From NCBI GenBank assembly GCA_947495915.1, contig CANMAW010000001.1, positions 186,001 to 250,000 of the forward strand: a DNA stretch of 64,000 nucleotides, read 5' to 3'. A program made the translations under genes and the position numbers. Position 1 is the first letter of the stretch. Every line of letters begins with the position of its first letter. Below, piece after piece: positions 60,886-64,000 of the stretch. The notes under the pieces were generated by a model, which was not told the origin of the DNA, did not search any database, and worked only from the letters and a program-made list of their open reading frames with translations. Source of the DNA: Maribacter algarum (ex Lu et al. 2025) (nom. illeg.). Its GTDB lineage: Bacteria; Bacteroidota; Bacteroidia; Flavobacteriales; Flavobacteriaceae.

Positions 60886-62097
60886 TTAACTTAATTTCCT
60901 AGAAACCCTCCCCATTTCTTCACTAATCCTTTTCTGAACAACCTTACCATAATGCTCTTGGGTAATTTTCATACTTGAATGACCTAATAATTCACTCACT
61001 ATCTCCATAGGCACATCATTATAAAGTAGCACAGTAGATGCAAATGTCTTTCGAGCAGTATGATGACTAATTGATTTGTTGATGCCTACAATCCCTGCTA
61101 TTTCCTTTAAGTAAGAATTAATCTTTTGATTGCTAAATTTTGGTAGCACAAACTCTGTTTCCTTTCGATACTTACAAACTATTAAGTCTGCTTTAGGGAG
61201 AAGTGGAATTGAAATTAATTTATCCGTTTTTTCTCGTTTCATTTGAATCCAATCATGACCATCGAAGCCTTTTATGACATGTTCCTTTTTTAAATTAGAC
61301 ATTTCATGGTATGCCAATCCTGTATAGCAACAAAAGATAAAAAGATCTCGAACTAATTCTAATCTAGGTTGCGTAAAGGCATGTTCTTCCAATAGTTTTA
61401 GCTCTTCAGTTGAAAGAAATACTACTTGCTTCCTTACCCGACCGGGTTTGTGTAATACAAATGGGTCCTTCAAAAGATATCCTTCCGCTACGGCCATCTT
61501 AATAGGCTTCCTTAACCTTTGGATTGCCTTATTAATAGTTACTTGCTTTTGATTCTTTACCGTTTTAAGATAGTATTCAAAATCTGTTAAAAATGATTGA
61601 TTCAACTTTTCTAAAGAATAGTCATTTTCCCCATACTTGGACTTGATAAAAGCACTTACATCGTTACATACATATTCAGATTTCTTCCATGTAGAAATCT
61701 TAAGGTCTTTACCTATTAGCTTCAACTGTCTTTTTAGAAACTTATGAAAATATGAAACCACTTTTTCTTCTTTCTTTTCCGTTTTGCCTAGATATTTGTT
61801 AAGGATTTCTGTAATTCCATATTCGTCATCACTAGTTTGCAATTGTAAATGAGCTTTCTTTATGTTAGCTGTTATAATATCTAGTTGCAAGTTAATTTGT
61901 TGATTAGAGATGGTCTTAGGACTAGCTGTTTGACCTTTAGCGTTCCATTCAAAGGGGTTAATAAACTCGCCTGTTGAGAATTGCTTTCTTTTTTTTAAAT
62001 AAGTAATTCTGCAATAGATAGGACAAGTTCCTTTTTGGTTGGTCTTATCTTTCTTTAGTAAGAATAAAACGGATAAATTGTTTTGATTCATAATCAA
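60886..62097 (-). CDS. int: Tyrosine recombinase (integrase) of the tRNA-Asn island
   Basis: A 403-residue phage-integrase-type recombinase. An N-terminal arm-binding domain (about 8-60) and a SAM-like core-binding domain (about 110-205) precede the catalytic domain. Catalytic residues: K293 (TDKLISIP), H346 and R349 (HHTARKTF), H373 (LLGHSSMKI) and the nucleophile Y383 (EHYGKV). The position of the first catalytic arginine holds A262 (YTGLAYHEM); CTnDOT-like integrases of Bacteroidota also lack it, so this does not imply inactivity. It lies about 220 bases from the tRNA-Asn att site and surely drives integration. Confidence 0.95.
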   Translation of the reverse strand: MIMNQNNLSVLFLLKKDKTNQKGTCPIYCRITYLKKRKQFSTGEFINPFEWNAKGQTASPKTISNQQINLQLDIITANIKKAHLQLQTSDDEYGITEILNKYLGKTEKKEEKVVSYFHKFLKRQLKLIGKDLKISTWKKSEYVCNDVSAFIKSKYGENDYSLEKLNQSFLTDFEYYLKTVKNQKQVTINKAIQRLRKPIKMAVAEGYLLKDPFVLHKPGRVRKQVVFLSTEELKLLEEHAFTQPRLELVRDLFIFCCYTGLAYHEMSNLKKEHVIKGFDGHDWIQMKREKTDKLISIPLLPKADLIVCKYRKETEFVLPKFSNQKINSYLKEIAGIVGINKSISHHTARKTFASTVLLYNDVPMEIVSELLGHSSMKITQEHYGKVVQKRISEEMGRVSRKLS

Positions 62098-62137
62098 TTG
62101 ATTTTAAGGTTAAACAATTGACATGCAATTCAGAAAG

Positions 62138-62179
62138 TGGGGTACCTGAGAATTTTAATGGGGTACCGAATGGGGTACC
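62138..62179. repeat. Three copies of TGGGGTACC upstream of the integrase
   Basis: Exact 9-base copies at 62138-62146, 62159-62167 and 62171-62179 (start spacings 21 and 12) fall between the integrase start and the tRNA. They are G/C-rich in an AT-rich setting. Candidate binding sites for the integrase, an excisionase or a regulator. Confidence 0.65.
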
Positions 62180-62191
62180 TAATTTCCAGTA

Positions 62192-62209
62192 TTAACTTGA
62201 CAAGTTGAC
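62192..62209 (+). repeat. Right member of an inverted repeat pair near the island ends
   Basis: TTAACTTGACAAGTTGAC matches the reverse complement of 43188-43205 at 16 of 18 bases. Inside it, 62194-62206 is itself a perfect 6-1-6 palindrome. Confidence 0.45.
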
Positions 62210-62268
62210 TTTTTATTGGAAAGAGCTGAATCAGCCTAAAACAGCGCAAACGACCGTAAAAATTGACC

Positions 62269-62308
62269 AAAAACAAAAAATCCAACCTAAATAAATAGAT
62301 TGGATTTT
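62269..62308 (-). terminator. Island-borne terminator downstream of tRNA-Asn
   Basis: A 9-bp stem (arms 62277-62285 and 62300-62308) is followed on the minus strand by TTTTTTGTTTTTGG. It lies 8 bases past the tRNA 3' end and replaces the original terminator now at 43088-43123. Confidence 0.75.
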
Positions 62309-62315
62309 ACTTTTT

Positions 62316-62343
62316 GCTCCCCCTCTTGGGCTCGAACCAAGGA
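62316..62343. repeat. Right attachment site: 28-bp att repeat within tRNA-Asn
   Basis: Identical over 28 bases to 43133-43160. It covers the 3' part of the tRNA (T-arm and acceptor strand) plus one base beyond the discriminator, leaving the tRNA gene whole after integration. Confidence 0.9.
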
Positions 62344-62390
62344 CCCTCTGATTAACAGTCAGATGCTCTAACCAACTGAGCTAAGGAGGA
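62317..62390 (-). tRNA. tRNA-Asn (anticodon GTT)
   Basis: A 74-base tRNA read on the minus strand. It has a 7-bp acceptor stem (TCCTCCT with AGGGGGA, one G-T pair), a D-arm GCTCAGTTGGTTAGAGC, an anticodon arm TCTGACTGTTAATCAGA with anticodon GTT, a T-arm with TTCGAGC and discriminator G. CCA is not encoded. It is the integration target of the island and remains intact. Confidence 0.97.
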
Positions 62391-62477
62391 AAATATGTAA
62401 CTTTAATTGCTTAAAGCGGGTGCAAATATAATCGTTTTTTAAAATTCCGCAAACAAAAAAAACGTGATTTTACAATC

Positions 62478-63794
62478 TTAAAGAAATCTTTTAACGATAT
62501 TCCAAATATCATTACCAAAAACCAAGGCCATAAGCCCCATTACGATTACAAATCCTACAATTTGACCACGTTCTAAAACTTTTTCACTTGGTGGTCTTCC
62601 TGAAATCATTTCGTAAAGTAAAAACATGACGTGACCACCGTCAAGAGCAGGTATCGGTAACAGATTTACAAAAGCTAACCATACCGAAAACATGGCTAAG
62701 AAACTCCAAAAGAAGCCCCAATTCCATTTGGCAGGCATCATTTCAACAATACCAATGGGCCCTTTAACTGATTTATAGGCTTTTGTTTTGGGTTTGGCAA
62801 TAATTTTAAATTGCTTCACCTGTTTTGTTAAAACATTTATAGTTTCATTAAAACCAGCAGGTATGGAAGGAAAAAAATCATAGTTATCAGTTACTGTAAT
62901 ATCTTCTACAAAAGGCCCAACACCAATGGTTGAATCTTTGCCTACAGTTAATTGAATTAACTTCTCTGAGCCATCTCTTTCAATAGTAAGAGCCACATTT
63001 TTATTTGCATGAAATGGTATTTGTGAAACAAACTCATTCCAATATGTTAGTGGTTTGCCGTTAAAACCAACAATTTTATCACCTGATTCTAATCCGGCAC
63101 TTGAACCCGATTTGCCTGGTACTACACTATCAATGACTGCGGGTACTCTATAACCCAAAAAGCGTTTTCCTTTGGCGCCAAGAACATCGGCAATACCTTC
63201 TTCAGAAACCGGAAAGGTTACGACTTTGCCATTACGATCTACTGTGATTTCATCGCCTAAAATAATATCAAGCATGGCGTCATCAAACTTCTTCGTCTTC
63301 TTACCGTCAATCGATAAAATTTTATCTCCAGTTTGCAGACCAATACGCTCACCAATTGAGTCTACTAAAATTCCGTATTTTACATTATCTGCAGGAATAT
63401 AAGTATCTCCGTTAATAAACAATAGTGAGGTATAAATAATCCAAGCTAGAAAGAAATTTACAGTTACCCCACCCAGCATAATTATTAATCGTTGCCATGC
63501 AGGTTTGCTTCGAAATTCCCACGGTTCAGGATCTTTCTTCATTTGTTCGGTATCCATACTTTCGTCGATCATACCTGAAATCTTAACATAACCACCTAAA
63601 GGCAACCAACCAATACCCCATTCGGTTTCACCAATTTGCTTTTTAAAAAGTGAAAATTTCCAATCAAAAAACAAGTAAAACTTCTCTACTCTAGTCTTAA
63701 ACCATTTCGCAGGTAAGTAGTGTCCGAATTCATGTAAAATCACAAGAATCGAAATGATTAAAACAAAAGTTAATATCTGAATGAGTAAATCCAT
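62478..63794 (-). CDS. rseP: RseP-family site-2 zinc metalloprotease
   Basis: A 438-residue inner-membrane protease with an N-terminal membrane segment carrying HEFGH (H21, E22, H25). Two PDZ domains follow (about 120-290; GILVDSIGERIGLQTGDKIL, SVVPGKSGSSAGLESGDKIV), then C-terminal membrane segments with the third zinc-ligand motif LPIPALDGGHVMFLL. It performs regulated intramembrane proteolysis of anti-sigma factors and cleaves remnant signal peptides. It is the first chromosomal gene right of the tRNA-Asn, 87 bases away and on the same strand. Flavobacterial rseP usually follows dxr; that gene is not upstream here. Confidence 0.95.
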   Translation of the reverse strand: MDLLIQILTFVLIISILVILHEFGHYLPAKWFKTRVEKFYLFFDWKFSLFKKQIGETEWGIGWLPLGGYVKISGMIDESMDTEQMKKDPEPWEFRSKPAWQRLIIMLGGVTVNFFLAWIIYTSLLFINGDTYIPADNVKYGILVDSIGERIGLQTGDKILSIDGKKTKKFDDAMLDIILGDEITVDRNGKVVTFPVSEEGIADVLGAKGKRFLGYRVPAVIDSVVPGKSGSSAGLESGDKIVGFNGKPLTYWNEFVSQIPFHANKNVALTIERDGSEKLIQLTVGKDSTIGVGPFVEDITVTDNYDFFPSIPAGFNETINVLTKQVKQFKIIAKPKTKAYKSVKGPIGIVEMMPAKWNWGFFWSFLAMFSVWLAFVNLLPIPALDGGHVMFLLYEMISGRPPSEKVLERGQIVGFVIVMGLMALVFGNDIWNIVKRFL

Positions 63795-63934
63795 TGAAAA
63801 ATTCTAAAATTAAAACGCACAAAAGTAAGGTTTTAAGGGGTCTTATAAAAAGAAACTATAACCCTGCTTGGTATTTTATGAAAGATTTGGCAGCTGTATG
63901 ACATTTAATTCTTGAACTACTTCGTCTACTAATG

Positions 63935-63942
63935 TATCTTTG
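63935..63942 (+). promoter_or_regulatory. Probable -7 promoter element
   Basis: TATCTTTG matches TAnnTTTG, and CTTG about 20 bases upstream resembles a -33 TTTG. It lies 13 bases before the ATG at 63955 of a rightward gene. Confidence 0.5.
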
Positions 63943-63954
63943 TGAAAAATTGAT

Positions 63955-64000
63955 ATGCGATCTTTTTTTGCAAAGTTTAAACTTTTCGGCATTGTTCTTT
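63955..64000 (+). CDS. Start of a rightward gene cut by the window end
   Basis: The first 15 codons read MRSFFAKFKLFGIVL, a basic N-terminus entering a hydrophobic segment, so the product is probably membrane-anchored or exported. It resembles the start of SCO1/SenC-type proteins as I remember them in Flavobacteriia, but fifteen residues are not enough to assign it. Confidence 0.5.
   Translation, partial: MRSFFAKFKLFGIVL

Larger units (their letters stand above)
43133..62343. mobile_element. Integrative genomic island in tRNA-Asn, about 19.2 kb
   Basis: An exact 28-bp direct repeat at both ends, a tyrosine recombinase gene close to the right end beside the intact tRNA-Asn, and unrelated accessory cargo together define an integrated element. 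Cargo: a type I restriction operon with DUF45 peptidase, a GIY-YIG nuclease, an orphan helicase, DUF3871 / Sak4-like / OB-like proteins, a TIMP-like protein and a serine protease pair. No relaxase, conjugation genes, phage structural genes or transposase were recognised, so it is probably not self-transmissible and may be a mobilisable island or a phage-like satellite. Confidence 0.85.

Noticed and set aside
43133-62343. Prophage identity for the island
   Set aside because: No terminase, portal, capsid, tail or lysis genes are recognisable despite phage-like recombination and homing proteins.
1-64000. CRISPR arrays or cas genes
   Set aside because: No regularly spaced repeats and no Cas-like proteins were seen on either strand.

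Overview
The window looks like a chromosomal segment of a marine Bacteroidota bacterium of the Flavobacteriaceae type. The evidence is AT-rich DNA, a SusC/SusD pair, a hybrid two-component system, LytS/LytTR regulation beside an outer-membrane barrel protein, many sulfatases, TAnnTTTG-like -7 boxes and no clear Shine-Dalgarno signals. Genus cannot be fixed from sequence reading alone.

Layout. (1) 1-11.6 kb: housekeeping and accessory genes. These are a partial gene, a LytTR/LytS pair next to an outer-membrane beta-barrel protein, a small oxidoreductase / SnoaL-like / enoyl-CoA hydratase cluster with an AraC regulator, a frameshifted UBP-zinc-finger/thioredoxin-reductase-like remnant, and an arsenic cluster (arsR, DUF6428, ACR3 pump). 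(2) 11.66-11.84 kb: a 3' fragment of rpiA abutting the terminator of the next block. (3) 11.87-42.75 kb: a large polysaccharide utilisation locus (PUL) with SusC/SusD, six formylglycine-type sulfatases, two tandem GH110-like beta-helix enzymes, a hybrid two-component regulator, a DUF4861 lipoprotein, KduI, a LacI-type regulator, a GH88-like unsaturated uronyl hydrolase, a DUF4955-type candidate lyase and a GH101/GH129-like hydrolase. (4) 43.13-62.34 kb: an integrative island of about 19 kb in the 3' end of tRNA-Asn, bounded by an exact 28-bp direct repeat. It carries a type I restriction-modification operon with a DUF45 peptidase, a GIY-YIG/NUMOD1 nuclease, an orphan helicase, a DUF3871 / Sak4-like ATPase / small OB-like protein module, a TIMP-like secreted protein, a ClpP/SDH_sah-type serine protease with a small partner ORF, and a tyrosine recombinase. 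(5) 62.3-64 kb: the intact tRNA-Asn, rseP and the start of a rightward gene.

How the PUL may work (inference). SusCD imports an oligosaccharide. Lipoprotein and secreted sulfatases strip sulfate. A lyase-like beta-helix protein and GH88 handle uronic acid linkages and give a 4,5-unsaturated uronate-derived keto sugar, which KduI isomerises. GH110-like and GH129-like enzymes remove alpha-linked galactose, anhydrogalactose or GalNAc. The combination points to a sulfated polysaccharide containing both uronic acid and alpha-galactosyl-type sugars rather than plain carrageenan, agar or pectin. A periplasm-sensing HTCS and a cytoplasmic LacI regulator with a near-ideal operator suggest control at two levels.

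The island shows classic tRNA-site integration. It split tRNA-Asn from its original terminator and supplied a replacement hairpin. It also has three TGGGGTACC repeats upstream of the integrase gene and related inverted sequences near both ends. The least understood cargo is the small-ORF/serine-protease pair, the 759-residue helicase and about 950 bp with no gene.
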